The notes beneath the pieces were generated by a model. The model was not told where the DNA came from. It saw only the letters and a list, made by a program, of their open reading frames with translations, and made no database searches. This document shows positions 35,891 to 48,129 of a stretch of 64,000 nucleotides of DNA, in pieces. The stretch comes from Osedax fenrisi (lineage: Eukaryota > Annelida > Polychaeta > Sabellida > Siboglinidae). The position numbers were made by a program, and so were the translations under genes. The DNA is taken from NCBI GenBank assembly GCA_964019155.1, contig OZ025245.1, positions 31,447,045-31,511,044 on the forward strand. The letters run 5' to 3'. Numbering within the stretch: the first letter of the stretch is position 1; each line of letters begins with the position of its first letter.

Positions 35891-36129
35891 CTAGTCTGAG
35901 TATGCTGGAGTAGACTGTATATACGTATATCGTCGCAGGTCTCATCGCGTACCTCTGCAATGTAAACCGTTACCACGGTAACACACACTTTAACACAGTG
36001 AACCTGTATCACGACACCACGCACTGTATCGCCTATACCGATAGATATATCTAATAACGTGTATGACCAATAACTGTCTTATTCCTTATACACAACAAAT
36101 AGTCGGTTGATATAAATAGATGTTCTATT

Positions 36130-36450
36130 ATGTAAAGGTAATGCCAATGATTTGAAAAAATGTATTTGGACATGCTTATTTATTTATCGATTGAAATTCT
36201 AACGGAATAGACATATTTACTAAAATATGCCTCGTCTAAATGAAAGTACTGACAAATTCACTCTAGATATAGATATTTAAACTAAGCATTTTACTGAAAA
36301 TATTGTTAGTTCATTATGTTCAATCATGTACCTATTCTATAAACAATTTGAAAACATATTCTATACATAATTTTTAGAAACTTATATATAACAAACAGTA
36401 ATATTAGCGTTTTATTCTTATTTATTATTTAGAAAATACAAGTAAAATTG
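36130..36450. repeat. Dispersed repeat, pair with 15785-16105
   Basis: Reverse partner of 15785-16105. It lies 200 bp from the truncated Gypsy copy. Confidence 0.75.
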
Positions 36451-36649
36451 ATATATGTATGTAACAGCTGGAGTAGTAGGGCCCAAATACAAGAAGCCTG
36501 TAGAGAGTTTTAATATTTATTGTAAGTAATAACCTGCGGAATAGTAAACATTAGATCTATACTCCTTGCTTCACTATATAACACAGTACCTTCCCTTATA
36601 CTAATAAACCCTTGAACCTTGAATTTCTGTATTATTAATACATATATTG

Positions 36650-37545
36650 TCACGTGACGAACAGCCCCTATCACTCGAAGTAACGGCCTGGCTGAACCGT
36701 GCACAGCCTGAAGGACATCTCGAAGAAGTCCGACAACTTCCAGATGTCGCTACTTCTACTACGATCTACACCAGTAATTGGATGGACACGAAGCCCCGCT
36801 GAACTGCTCTACGGTCACAAGTTAGCAAACCCTTTGCCCGTTACCTACCCCGTAGACCCGTCCCACAAGAATACATCGTCGTCTAATGTGTGAACCGCTC
36901 GACACTACGATAAGAACAAGTCTCACCGATACCTGTCCGACATAGAGCCCCTCACTAACATTCACTACCGCGACCATGTATCCAATACGTGGAAGCCAGC
37001 TGTAGTAACATCGCAACGAGAGAAGCTTCGGAGACTAAGATATCTTCACCAACGATGGTTCTACCCTCAGGAGAAATCATAGAGATATCAGCCCCACTAC
37101 CCCGTCGACGCGTTGTAGTACCAACACACCTAGATGCACCCGCGCATCACCCCGAGCATCATGTCCTACCAGCTACTCCGTTGACACTCGGTCTGGAACT
37201 AGATAACCAGACCTCACCAACTATAACACTGCGTCTATCTAATTGTAACGCACCGCTCGTCTTATAAACGTGTAGCCTTTTGTATTACAAAGGGGGATGT
37301 TATATGTCTACATATATCTATGTATTGACACATATATATATATACGAGGTTCTTATGTAATAGTATTCAACATACCATATCGACATGTAACAACCTTGTT
37401 ATTGCGAGCTATAAACCCTGACATGTTCAGAGCAGGAATATATCCACCACACGCACCACCATTGGCTGTGAGCTTCCCCATAAGCCAGCCTCTAAGTGTA
37501 TATATCAACGCCACAATACTTGCTCGTTCCTACACGTTAACATAA
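36650..37545 (+). mobile_element. Gypsy copy 2, truncated 3' portion
   Basis: Begins inside integrase (cacgtgacgaacagcccc, matching the other copy in reverse) and runs through the pol C-terminus, the polypurine tract and into the LTR, then stops matching at about 37545. It lacks gag, most of pol, the 5' LTR and the LTR end. Its C-terminal frame (GEIIEISAPLPRRR...NAPLVL, stop at 37265) is more complete than that of the full copy. Confidence 0.88.
37298..37545 (+). repeat. Partial Gypsy LTR
   Basis: Starts tgttatatgtctac after the polypurine tract agggggA and shares cgaggttcttatgtaatagt and gttattgcgagctata with the LTR at 12752-13248. The second half is missing. Confidence 0.85.
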
Positions 37546-37711
37546 CAATAAGTACTATATTCGCATGCCTTTTAAACTATCACTATCTTTTAATATGATT
37601 GCAATTATTACATTTAAGTGATTTTCTAATAAATATTTAATTTCAACAAATCTCTGCCTTTACCGGGACTTAAACCAGCATCCTGTCAATCTTATACACA
37701 CCCCTACACAG

Positions 37712-38402
37712 AATACTGGCACACGGAGCACTGTTCGTGATGTCTGGTATTAAGATGTGCAGACTGTACGGTGTGAAGTCTATGTATGTGAACACCCCAG
37801 GCACTAAGGGGCGTACCCTACAATCTCAGGTCATGTGACCCCAGCTTAGCAGCCAACAGGGTTTAGCTTAGTTACTACCGCAACACTAACAATTTGATAT
37901 AGTAGAACAATGGCCTACATATGCCACATAACATCAATGATAATTATGTGGAGGTTATTTATATAACATTTAAATTTAATAAAGTAATCATTAAAGAAAG
38001 TTTTAATGACAATTTAATTTGTTTTAAAATAAAAGAAAATGAAAATCATAAAAATGTTTTAATATCCCTTTACACAATAGTATGTCATAAATATCGGCAT
38101 ATTCACATGCATGATTATCAGTGGTAATTAATGCTTAACTTAATCACCAGGTGGACTGCGATAAGCAGGCACATGCAGACTTCGCTAACGTCACCCGTCA
38201 CTATTGCGAAGTGCTACCAGGAGATATGTAAGTCACTGTTGTAGGTGTGCTTGTCAGTATGTGTAGCATAGGTATAGAATAGTATAGAATGTTTATTGAA
38301 ATTATAATAGCTATCGTATCTTTTAGTTTCGTCAGTTTCATTATTTTCATAACTAGTGAAATTAAGACGGCAGTCGTATTAGTCGACCTCTTAGTCATCA
38401 GA
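37712..38402 (+). CDS. Putative multi-exon gene, possibly membrane protein
   Basis: Four plus-strand pieces. 37712-37829, between a cacccctacacag acceptor and a TCTCAG|GTCATG donor: LAHGALFVMSGIKMCRLYG, then VKSMYVNTPGTKGRTLQSQ. About 37910-38119: NINDNYVEVIYITFKFNKV and further hydrophilic sequence, with a CAGTG|GTAATT donor. About 38150-38226, between ttaatcaccag and ATAT|GTAAGT. 38287-38402: a hydrophobic, probably transmembrane stretch FIEIIIAIVSFSFVSFIIFI and a short tail ending LLVIR-stop. The joins and the frame of the third piece are uncertain. Function unknown. Confidence 0.38.
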
Positions 38403-39060
38403 TAAATATACAGATTAACTCAGTATCACTTGATACATCCTATAGGGGCAAATACATTAGCATGGTATCACTAGATATGCACTGATTATGGCAAACAGAT
38501 TTACACCCGCATGCTGTAGGTTTGATATCTATGATTGTTTAACTTAATATCATAGATAATACTATATACACATATTATTAAAAAGACAATCATTTCTATT
38601 TACTATAAAATAGTTTAGTCTTAATTATTTATTGATTTTTGAGGTTCAGATGATTGTGATTATTTGTATTATGCAATACATTTCTGAATGAACAAATTAT
38701 AAATAATATATTATTATGTCAATTTATTAACTTTAGATTCATTGAAATTGATATGTAAATATTAGATTACTTATGGTATTATTATCTTAGTTATACAATG
38801 CAAATATAGAATATATTAATAATTACTTTAATAATTGTATTTGTCATTATAGTGGATATATATTACTTATATAAGAACTATACTAAAATCTGCATATATT
38901 ATTATGTATTTAGTAAATATAATATTGGTAAATGTATTCATTAAATAAAAAGGTATTTTTTAGGTGTGATATTAAAATAGAATATCACGAGTTTGGACGA
39001 GTCCATTAGTGCGGGGGTGTAATATCAATATAATAACAACACCCCTATCACAAACACAGG

Positions 39061-39210
39061 CTATACATACACAGGTGGCATCAGATCACCTCGCCTGAGC
39101 TCACAAGCAGTGTAAACATCTTCTGGAGCAACGATGAGGAGAACAACTTCCTAGCTAAATGTCTCATTAGTACCACCAGCACCACCACCAGTATCAACCA
39201 GTGCCTTTAG
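39061..39210 (+). CDS. Putative exon, unknown gene
   Basis: An open frame after an aaacacag acceptor reads SPELTSSVNIFWSNDEENNF, then LAKCLISTTS and a Thr/Ser-rich end with a TAG at 39208. The (ACC)n tract causes the Thr run. Isolated and unrecognised. Confidence 0.3.
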   Translation, partial: LYIHRWHQITSPELTSSVNIFWSNDEENNFLAKCLISTTSTTTSINQCL

Positions 39211-39777
39211 TATGCCATCAATATATATTGCCATTAGTTAATTACCATCATTATTATCAGCAGCCAGTCTTTATTTCTAATCTATCAACTAAATATGAAA
39301 CAAAATAACAGTATTTTAAAATTTTATTTCTTGTCATTTTTCCTATTATTTATTTCCGAGCACCATTATTTCACATGCGTATTAGTGCGATATCAATAGA
39401 TAATAACATCTTCATTATCAACCAGTGCATTATTTCATACAAGTACACTATCATTATGTGCTAATCTCATTAGGTAGTTCTTGAGGTCCGGTGTTAAGGT
39501 GCGTTCACACCAACAATTTCCGCAGGAAATTTCCGGTGGAAATGGGTATAGAGGAAATTTCTAATGGAAATAGGTGTGAACGACTCAATTTCCGATGGAA
39601 TTTCCGACGGAAATTCCATCGGAAATGAAATTCAACATGTTGAATTTATTTGTGAATTTCCGATGGAAATGATAATCATTCGGTATTTTATACTTGAATA
39701 AACTTTGACAAAATTTATTATTTAAATTTGTATTTGTTATTTTAAAATTATTATATACATTTTATTTTATTTACATT

Positions 39778-39894
39778 ATGGATACATTATTACATAACAT
39801 AATAAGTAAATATAGAGATAATAAATGTTTATGGGATACATATAGTATAGACTATCGTAAAATAACAAAAGAACCTCAGTTATGGATACTATAG
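39778..39894 (+). pseudogene. MADF-like DNA-binding ORF start in Harbinger
   Basis: From ATG, a 38-codon frame reads LLHNIISKYRDNKCLWDTYS, then IDYRKITKEPQLW and a stop. The spacing of Y-x4-CLW...DYR...W matches the MADF/Myb-SANT-like fold of Harbinger accessory proteins, which bind TIRs and help import the transposase. Only the first half of the domain remains in frame. Confidence 0.6.
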
Positions 39895-40757
39895 CAGGAG
39901 AATTGAATTTAAATGGTTTGTTATTTTTAAATATTTACAATATATTATTAAATATAAAATTGAATATTATATTGAATATATATTATATTATAACATATAT
40001 TTATAATAATTATTCATTACTAATATATTTAGTTTAGGGAATATATTTACTATATAAAATCGTAAATATTATAAATATATTTTAAAATAAATTATATTTA
40101 AAATAATATACAATAACGAAACCTATTATGATAGTACTATTAACTAATGGTATATACCAGTATACGAAGTAAATACCGTATACATAATGTATGTACCTAA
40201 TTACTACTATGATATTTATATTAAATACTGGTATATATAATTATTATATAGGTACGTGAAAATGGCGTACGACATACGTCGACCGAGTCGAGTTTTGTAA
40301 GACTGTTATCAATAATTTATGCAATGGTACTATTATTATAATATGAAAAGAATATTTCATATATTGATATATAAATTATATATTATATAATATGTATAGA
40401 TTCAATACTTGATAATGAAATACACTAGATAAATAATAGAGTTGGGAACGGTTTTCAAAATGTTACCAGCAAATTAGGCGGGCGGCGAGCTATAAATAGT
40501 TTTATAAGTTATAAATAGAGTATATGTTTATATTCAGTGAATATTATTCACATATCAATGCATGCACTGTATGAATCATACATTGTACACTAATATTGAT
40601 AACATGATAATGATTATATACCCATGATGATATATAATATATATTTATTTTTGTATATGATTATATTATGTATTATTATACTTGTGATGTATAAATATAA
40701 TATATATATATATATATATGTTTATGTGTATGTGTATGTGTTTATGTGTGTATGTGT

Positions 40758-41246
40758 CATCGATATAAAGAAAGTGGACCTGTGCAATTGAATGTAGTGT
40801 ATGGCACTATCCGCTACGAGCGCTGCAGTCGAAACCCACTATCTGGCCCACTACTTTTTATTTATAATAATATGTATTTATCATATATATATTGATAATC
40901 ACTACCAATTTTAATGTACTATCTATACTAAAAATAAAATTATATATTTAAAATACATAATATCAACATTCCTCGTAATTTTGTGTATTTAAATTGAAGA
41001 TATAATACTATTTTATTGATTTTATTGATATTTATAATTTAAATCCATTGTTATAGATAGAAGTCACTTAAATCTATTTCGACGAAAAGACTACTGTTTT
41101 GATATTTGACATATATAATATGACTAATATCCAATCAAAATCACTGATACCATTTTGTAAATTTATCGATAAAAGTGTCATTCATGTGTCTATCTTTTAC
41201 ATGCATTGCGTGCGTCAATTGCTTATCCACTTTCTTTATATCGATG
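40758..41246. mobile_element. Nested TIR element inside Harbinger, 489 bp
   Basis: A 21-bp perfect inverted repeat (catcgatataaagaaagtgg plus a) bounds the segment, with more weak pairing inside (caattg). It is flanked on both sides by tatgtgt-type repeat. The target duplication is hidden by that low complexity. Confidence 0.65.
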
Positions 41247-41312
41247 GTATGTGTATGTGTATGTGTGTGTATGTGTGTGTGAGTGTGTGTGTGTTTATAT
41301 ATGTATGTGATT

Positions 41313-41350
<38 letters not shown>

Positions 41351-41381
41351 GTTAGATCACTATTTAATTCATCAATGCAGA

Positions 41382-41417
<36 letters not shown>

Positions 41418-41720
41418 TGTTCATCGTTTATTTATATCATTTATTTAAAATTAATAGGATTAGAAACTAGAATACGAATCATGAAATGTCAGCAAGAATT
41501 ACAAGAAGTTGTAATACAATATATAAATACAATACCTAGAGAAACAAGAAAATGAAAATAAATAAAATTGTATATATTTTACATGTATATATATATATAT
41601 ATATATTATTGTAATGTATAGGATATATATGTAATGTATACCTACAAATATAATGAGGTAATACAAATATATATGTTAATAAAAGTGTTATAAAATTAAA
41701 AACAATTATACTTTTTCTAA

Positions 41721-41795
41721 CTACAAAACAACCACGCCTTCATTTGAATACAATTCATTAACTTCATCGCGAATCTCTCTTGCGTTACCCATACT
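41721..41795 (-). pseudogene. Harbinger transposase C-terminal remnant
   Basis: A 24-codon frame ending in TAG reads MGNAREIRDEVNELYSNEG. An R-D-x-I/V-x-x-x-Y/F pattern close to the stop is common at the end of PIF/Harbinger nucleases. The catalytic domain itself was not recognised upstream, so the assignment leans on the element context. Confidence 0.45.
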
Positions 41796-42024
41796 TTCAT
41801 TACAACTGAAAGAAGATCAACTGAAAGAAGATAATTTGTTCATTTCTAGTCTACATTATATTCTATATCATTATTTCTTTCATTCGGTATTGTTAATTTA
41901 TTGTGTAAAAAATGATCCTGACATCTTAAATGTTCTTCTCTGAATCCATCCCATTACTCCATATCGATCTTTCAGAAAACTATACTCCAAATGCATATAC
42001 AGACAATCCTAGGATTGACCATTG

Positions 42025-42059
<35 letters not shown>

Positions 42060-42419
42060 TTTTAAACACCATCATTTAACCCTAAAGTACCTATAACTCC
42101 ATAATGAATACAAATATATGTTTACTAAAATATTGATAAAACTCTTATCATATGATTATCACATTATTATCATATTCAATATATAAGTATATTAAGTATA
42201 TTAGTATTATTAGTAGTATTATTAACAAGTATATTAGCCCCCTAGTATTTAATCCCATGTATCATATTTCGTGTTATCACATTATTATGGTATATTGGAA
42301 TTTCCATCAGAAATTTCCAGCGGAAATTTAATATTCAGTGTGAACGGACGCAAGAAATTTCCAGCGGAAATTTCCATCAGAAATTTCCAGCAGATTTTGG
42401 TGTGAACGCACCTTTACAT

Positions 42420-44280
42420 TCGTGGCATTACATGTAAAAGATAGGGAGTTAAGGTATCCACTAGAATACCCATGCAGAACATTCAGATACAAGTGTACAC
42501 AATTAATATGTGTATTACATAGTTAACATTGATATCTATTACTATTTGGCCTTATGATTTTCATATATCAAATATAAATTAATAAAAAGTAGATCTAATA
42601 AATTAAAAAAAATAATAAAACATATATTTAATGCCTAGTTTGAAACATAATTGTATCTATAAATAATCGACAATTGTATTACATTATCAAATAGCCTAAC
42701 ATTGTATTAGCTATATATTAGGTATATACTCTGACAATGTTATAAAGATTCATTAAAGGGAACAAAAGCTATTGGGTTTTAGATAAGACTGGAAAAGAAT
42801 GGAAAATAATTCCTTAGATATAAACTTCTAAAGTATTATTTATATTGTACTAACTTATAAATATGGTTATACTAAAAAGAGGATAACTTTTGTGATTGTA
42901 TATGAAATAAGAATATGTTTATTTACTATGTAGATAACATTTATATCTATTACTATTACTATTACATTATTATTATAACTATTACACTAATATGCTAAGC
43001 TCTTATAGTAAGTAGGCTAATACAAAGTTAATTTAGTAAATGTTTACTGATAAAATATATATGTTATGGTATGTTTATAATGCATATTTGAGGCACTCAT
43101 TTTACCTTTCAATAAGTAGGTGACATCATTTTAAAGAAAAATAAATATATTTGCATATTTTAATAAAATAATGTTGTTATAACGAATACAAATGAATATA
43201 ACACTGGCTTTTTAAACTCTCTTTATTTCATACCTGCATTCATATGCATTATCATTATAACCTATTGTACACATTCTGTGATCAAATTCTCTATCATTAT
43301 ATCATGATTTCATTAGTTATTCATTAGTCTTTATTTCACCTACTTATTCATTCGATAACATTATATCTCCATATCATTATTAGTACCACTATTATTAGTT
43401 GGTGCCATTATTTCACATTCATATATTCACATGAATCATCATTATGCCATATCATCTTATTATTCAACAGGCTTTATGTTGCCATTTTCATTCCTATGTT
43501 CATGCCTATGTGAGCGCCTATATGCATGCCTATGTGAGCGCGCTATCAAGTGATGTAGTCACATCATTAGTTATTACATTAATGAGACAGTATTTTCCTG
43601 TGTTTACCTGCATCACTATCATTCTAGTCATTCATTCACCTCATCAATTCACAGTCATCATTATATCACCCGCTTGCTCTCTATCAACATGCATGTGATC
43701 ATCAATATAATATTATATAGTGACCTAAAGGAAATATTTACCTTATTAAGAATCTGATAGAATATGTATAATAAATCCAATGCAATATATATATTTACTT
43801 GAATTTTTCTGCTTTTATATACCAATTAAAATGTATCATTACTATTCTATATTATTCAACCATATCATTAATATCATTTGATCTATGAAAATGACTGGCT
43901 ACTTTTAGAAGTATTATCAGGATTTATTGAGGCCATTACCAGGCATGCCTATCTAGATAATTCCCCTTACCACTTTTACAGGTGAAACTATTACAACATA
44001 TATTCGAACACTTGAACTTAAATAATGGTTAAATAACATTATATATAGTAATCCCTTCTAATGCATATTTAATGAAACTTTATTTTCCGCATGATTTTAT
44101 TATATTGCATATTTGTCCAGGAATAAAAATTTGAATTTGATATAAAAATCAGTAAGAAAACTCGTTTTAAATCAATACTTTCAATATGATTATATTTGTA
44201 ATTCATAATATAATCTAATATAATTTAATTTCTAATATACATTATATTGGTTGTATATAGTAATATACACAATATACAGT
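42420..44280. other. Intergenic stretch, no gene recognised
   Basis: Weak similarity near 42690-42960 to the block A/B text (actctgaca, cttctaaag, actatgtagata). Near 43490-43550 a 24-bp unit (cctatgtgagcgc...) occurs twice. A frame at 43444-43698 is hydrophobic, His/Tyr-rich and judged spurious. Confidence 0.4.
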
Positions 44281-44284
44281 TGTA

Positions 44285-45020
44285 TATTGTAATATTGCTA
44301 TCATTTTGTTCCTATATAAACTAGATATATATACCTATAATAATAAAGAAGATAATTTTATAAAATATAATATTACTATATGTAATGTGTATTTTATTAT
44401 TAATTTTTTCTAAAAATGTATCACATATTCATACATAATCATTTATATCGCTTATATAACTAGATATCCGTATTAGAAAACAGTTTACACATTAAAGATC
44501 TATATATCTCCTTTCTATATCGAATACAGATATTAGTATATGATATACTGTATATCTCATAAACTGTGATCTCTAAGTTGAATACTAGTGAGTGTAAGAA
44601 CATTAATTGTTCTGAGATAAATTCATTTTTAAATAAATGTATTATTTATATTATATTTATAATTATATTTATTTCATAATATTATTGATAGTATAAATTA
44701 AGATGTTCATATAATTTAATTATATAACTATAAATATAAATTAAAATTTATTTTTATTAATCTTATTCTTATAATTATAGTTATAAAGCATATTTTGATT
44801 TTAAATGTGAATAACACATTTATACATACCTACATACAGTTATATACATAGTTACCATACTACATATAGTTATATAATACTGAGCACAGGACATAATTTA
44901 TGGTATTGTCATGTGACATCATATTGTATTACACTGCTTAAGGTGATTGTAGTGTTACAATATTTTTATGATTTTGCTTATTTAATTTGATAATGCGGAA
45001 TAATTTATATAATATTTATA
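44285..45020. repeat. Reversed, rearranged copy of the 3481 repeat
   Basis: 44285-44760 matches about 4220-3770 in reverse (gttcctatataaactagat, tagatatccgtattagaaaa), while 44876-45020 matches 3476-3600 in direct orientation (cacaggacat, cttatttaatttg.taatgcgg). The two parts are therefore oriented differently from the first copy. Confidence 0.7.
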
Positions 45021-45385
45021 TTGTGTAAAATTTTAAAATCAAAATATTCTTTATAACTATAGTTATACTGTAGTATTCTCTGAAAGATATGATTGTATAA
45101 ATAGTTAACAATGTATAAATGTATAAATGTTGATGTAATATATTTAGTTATTTGTGTTTTTATATATAATTAGATTTCGGTTTTGTAAATTTCAAATAGT
45201 ATACGTGGCTTGAACGAATGTAAATGTTATGTAATTTGTATAAATGTTGATTAGATATTTTCGGTTATTTGTTTTTTTTATTTCTATTTTTTAAATTGTA
45301 AAAGAGAGCGTAGTTTATAATTAGATTAACTAGTTTTATCTAGTTATCTAATTAGAGATACGCCCATCACGTGATCTCGTTATTA

Positions 45386-45472
45386 TCGAGAAGTTAGGAA
45401 TGATATAGTTTATTAGTACACTGAAAGGCTAGTAAATCATATCATATCTATTGTATGAACTTCTCGATAGAT
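45386..45472. repeat. Imperfect hairpin, arms about 30 bp
   Basis: tatcgagaagtta...gatatagttta pairs with aaatcatatcatat...gaacttctcgata. It may be a foldback MITE. Flanks are not duplicated clearly. Confidence 0.45.
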
Positions 45473-45559
45473 ATATTACATATATTACGATAATACATGA
45501 CTGTTTATATTTATGATGTTTCGTATGTATTCATATTTTTTTTAGTTTGAGGTTTCTTG

Positions 45560-46145
45560 ATTCGACCAATACGTCCATCCTCCATTCCCCATCAATCTAC
45601 ATCCACTAAAACCCCCATTCCCCATCTACCCTATCCACAAACCACACCACATTCCCTATCCCACCCACGAATACACCACATTATCCACAAGTTCTGTTCC
45701 ATTTAATTCCACCAATTCGGTTTCCTCTAAAAACACACTTCCTTCTACTGCCTCCTCTCACTCGCTCATGAATATATGTATTTTCTCTCTCATCCTTATA
45801 TGACTACCCTACTAACACTAAGATGCCAAAAACATGCTTTCCTATATTATTCCATTCCTATAGAACTCCCTTCTCCCATTAGGTCTATCCATGCTCATCA
45901 TTCCTTTATTACGCATCTCAAGTCTACATATCATCAATGTAATATTACTATTTAACTCATATTTAATTGTGAATCATTCTATTTTATAAATCGTTTAATT
46001 TATTCGTTTTGCTTATTTATTTATTTTTTATATCTATGTATTTGTGATATCATTAATGATATTGCATTGTTATGTACATCTACTAGGGGTAGTCATACAT
46101 GTGATAAGTGCCAATAAACCCCTTTATCATCATCATCATCATATA
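45560..46145 (+). mobile_element. LINE 3' end fragment (L2/CR1-like)
   Basis: Shares cctcctctcactcgctcat and following text with the LINE at about 19310 (reversed). The 3' end reads gtgccaataaacccc followed by (ATC)n, the same type of terminus as at 7575. Reading frames are broken. Confidence 0.65.
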
Positions 46146-46378
46146 GTATATATCCCTACATATCTGATTAATGTAATAAAAATCTTATTTAAAATAATGT
46201 GCTCGTATATTTGAATAGTTCGAACGTCTAGAAATGGAAAGAGTTGAACTCAAACAGGACATCAGAAAACTCTCTCAATCCTCCGGCAAAAGGTTCCGTT
46301 ATCATCATTACCATAGACTACAGCAACAATAGAACCCTAACCCTGTACGTAGGGTGATGATCCTGTGCCTGTCTCCGT
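46130..46378 (+). pseudogene. Coiled-coil exon-like segment, copy 2
   Basis: Plus-strand frame 46219-46332 reads FERLEMERVELKQDIRKLSQ, then SSGKRFRYHHYHRLQQQ and stops. Unlike copy 1 at 18.9 kb it has no internal stop after ERLE, so it is the better preserved copy. Similarity to copy 1 ends at about 46378 (gtctccgta). Confidence 0.45.
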
Positions 46379-46522
46379 AAAAATGGTGTTATTTATTTTT
46401 AGGATATAATTAATAAGAAAAAAATTTTCAATGATAATGATAATCTGTTAATTTATAATATCCCATGATCGCCTTAACATACTTGTATGTAATGCTCTCT
46501 CTCTCAACTCGTAGATGATTAG

Positions 46523-47241
46523 CTACTGACCAATCACAGCGCAGCTCTGAACTATCAGCAGATCAATGCCTCCATTCTGAATATAGTGAACAGCTGGTAG
46601 CTATGTTAACACCATACACAATCGTGTGCATGTGTGAATGTAGTAGTAGTAGTAATAGGAGAGGTCACATTTAAGTTGACCTTTGTCTCTTAATGTATGT
46701 ATGTCAGTAACTAGTGGGTTTCCATATTATATAAGCGGGTGTTATTATCTTGAGAGATGTTGGCTTCTGAAGCTGTTTAATTGTTATAGTTATATTGTTA
46801 TATTGATGATGACATTCATTTATTTATGTTACTTTTGCAGTTATAGGTTTTAGTTGTGACGTATGTGTGTGTGCTAGTGGAGCTGTCAGCTGTCATAGTA
46901 TCTGAGTCTAGTGGATAAGTGGTTATAAGTGGACAAGATGGTTTGACATGTGACACATAGTTACATTTCATTATCATTATTGCCTATCAGTTGTACTTAT
47001 ATGTGTGAGAGATATCAGAATTATCCACTTTCATTAATATCTATATCACGTATAGATTAATTCATAGTATATTTATATTACTATTATTATAATGTAGACA
47101 TACTTTAGCAACCCTATAACCCCCTCTACCCTATCTGTTAACACTCACACCTATATGTTAGGTTGTCGGGGAAAACTAGTAAGCTGACGTCATCAAACAC
47201 ATGCTGATCCATGCCCACACAACATTCTGCTGTGATGTTTA
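46523..47241 (-). CDS. Putative two-exon gene, extracellular-like
   Basis: Exon 47241-47151 lies between a strong acceptor (ctgtgtggtttgcag) and an ATATAG|GTGTGAG donor and reads NITAECCVGMDQHVFDDVSL, then LVFPDNLTY. Exon 46576-46523 follows an acceptor ctgttcactatattcag and reads NGGIDLLIVQSCAVIGQ-stop. Cys content and NxT/S sequons (NIT, NLT) suggest a secreted or surface protein. Further exons are expected but not found. Family unknown. Confidence 0.4.
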
Positions 47242-47333
47242 CTGCAAACCACACAGTTAGAGAACAATAATTGACCATCATATGTAGAGGTCATGACCTC
47301 ACGTAGAGCAAATATATATATATTATATAATCC

Positions 47334-47815
<482 letters not shown>

Positions 47816-48058
47816 TCAAATCAAATCAAAATGGTTTATTTAGACACTCAATTGTATAGCAATAGGTTTGCTCTGTTAAGTGTTGTGTTAATAAAAATAA
47901 GACAAATTAAATAATATAAACTAACAATAAGGAGATATAAGTATAATACTAATTTAAATATAAAAGTAGGTTGAATTATTAATTAACGATTTAATAAATA
48001 TTCTACAAGGTTACGTTTAAACGTTGACAAATTTTCAATTTCTCGTATAGAACTCGTA
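47816..48058 (-). mobile_element. Non-LTR retrotransposon 3' end
   Basis: On the minus strand the frame SIREIENLSTFKRNLVEYLL matches the usual ORF2 C-terminus of LINEs (S-I-R...F-K-x-x-L). A short 3' UTR with aaataaaccattttg then ends in a (TGATT)n tail that merges with the (AGT)n array. A second (AGT)n array (48117-48059) interrupts the frame just upstream of this piece. This LINE family differs from the one at 19-21 kb by its tail. Confidence 0.65.

Positions 48059-48117
<59 letters not shown>
48059..48117. repeat. (CTA)n trinucleotide array, 59 bp
   Basis: A second array of the same trinucleotide, inside the LINE remnant, 240 bp from the large array. Confidence 0.97.
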
Positions 48118-48129
48118 ACTTCACCTGAA

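Larger units (their letters stand above)
39497..42413. mobile_element. PIF/Harbinger transposon, 2.9 kb, decayed
   Basis: Perfect 17-bp terminal inverted repeats (AGGTGCGTTCACACCAA and its complement) with a 3-bp TTA target duplication (39494-39496 and 42414-42416). Both subterminal regions hold arrays of gaaatttccatcgg-type palindromic motifs. The left part encodes the start of a MADF/Myb-like protein on the plus strand (39778-39894), and the right part a short frame resembling a transposase C-terminus on the minus strand (41721-41795). Opposed ORFs of this kind are usual in PIF/Harbinger. A smaller TIR element is nested at 40758-41246. Confidence 0.88.

Noticed and set aside
37650..37750. 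Second SINE family (B-box-like ggtttaagtcccgg, minus strand)
   Set aside because: No convincing A box, no tail and no second copy; the adjoining DNA is better explained as an exon and its acceptor.
41099..41386. 95-codon frame inside the Harbinger element
   Set aside because: Crosses a TIR of a nested element and TG/TA microsatellites, and shows no domain.
43444..43698. 84-codon plus-strand frame
   Set aside because: Hydrophobic and His/Tyr-rich, built partly from a direct 24-bp repeat, with no splice or domain support.
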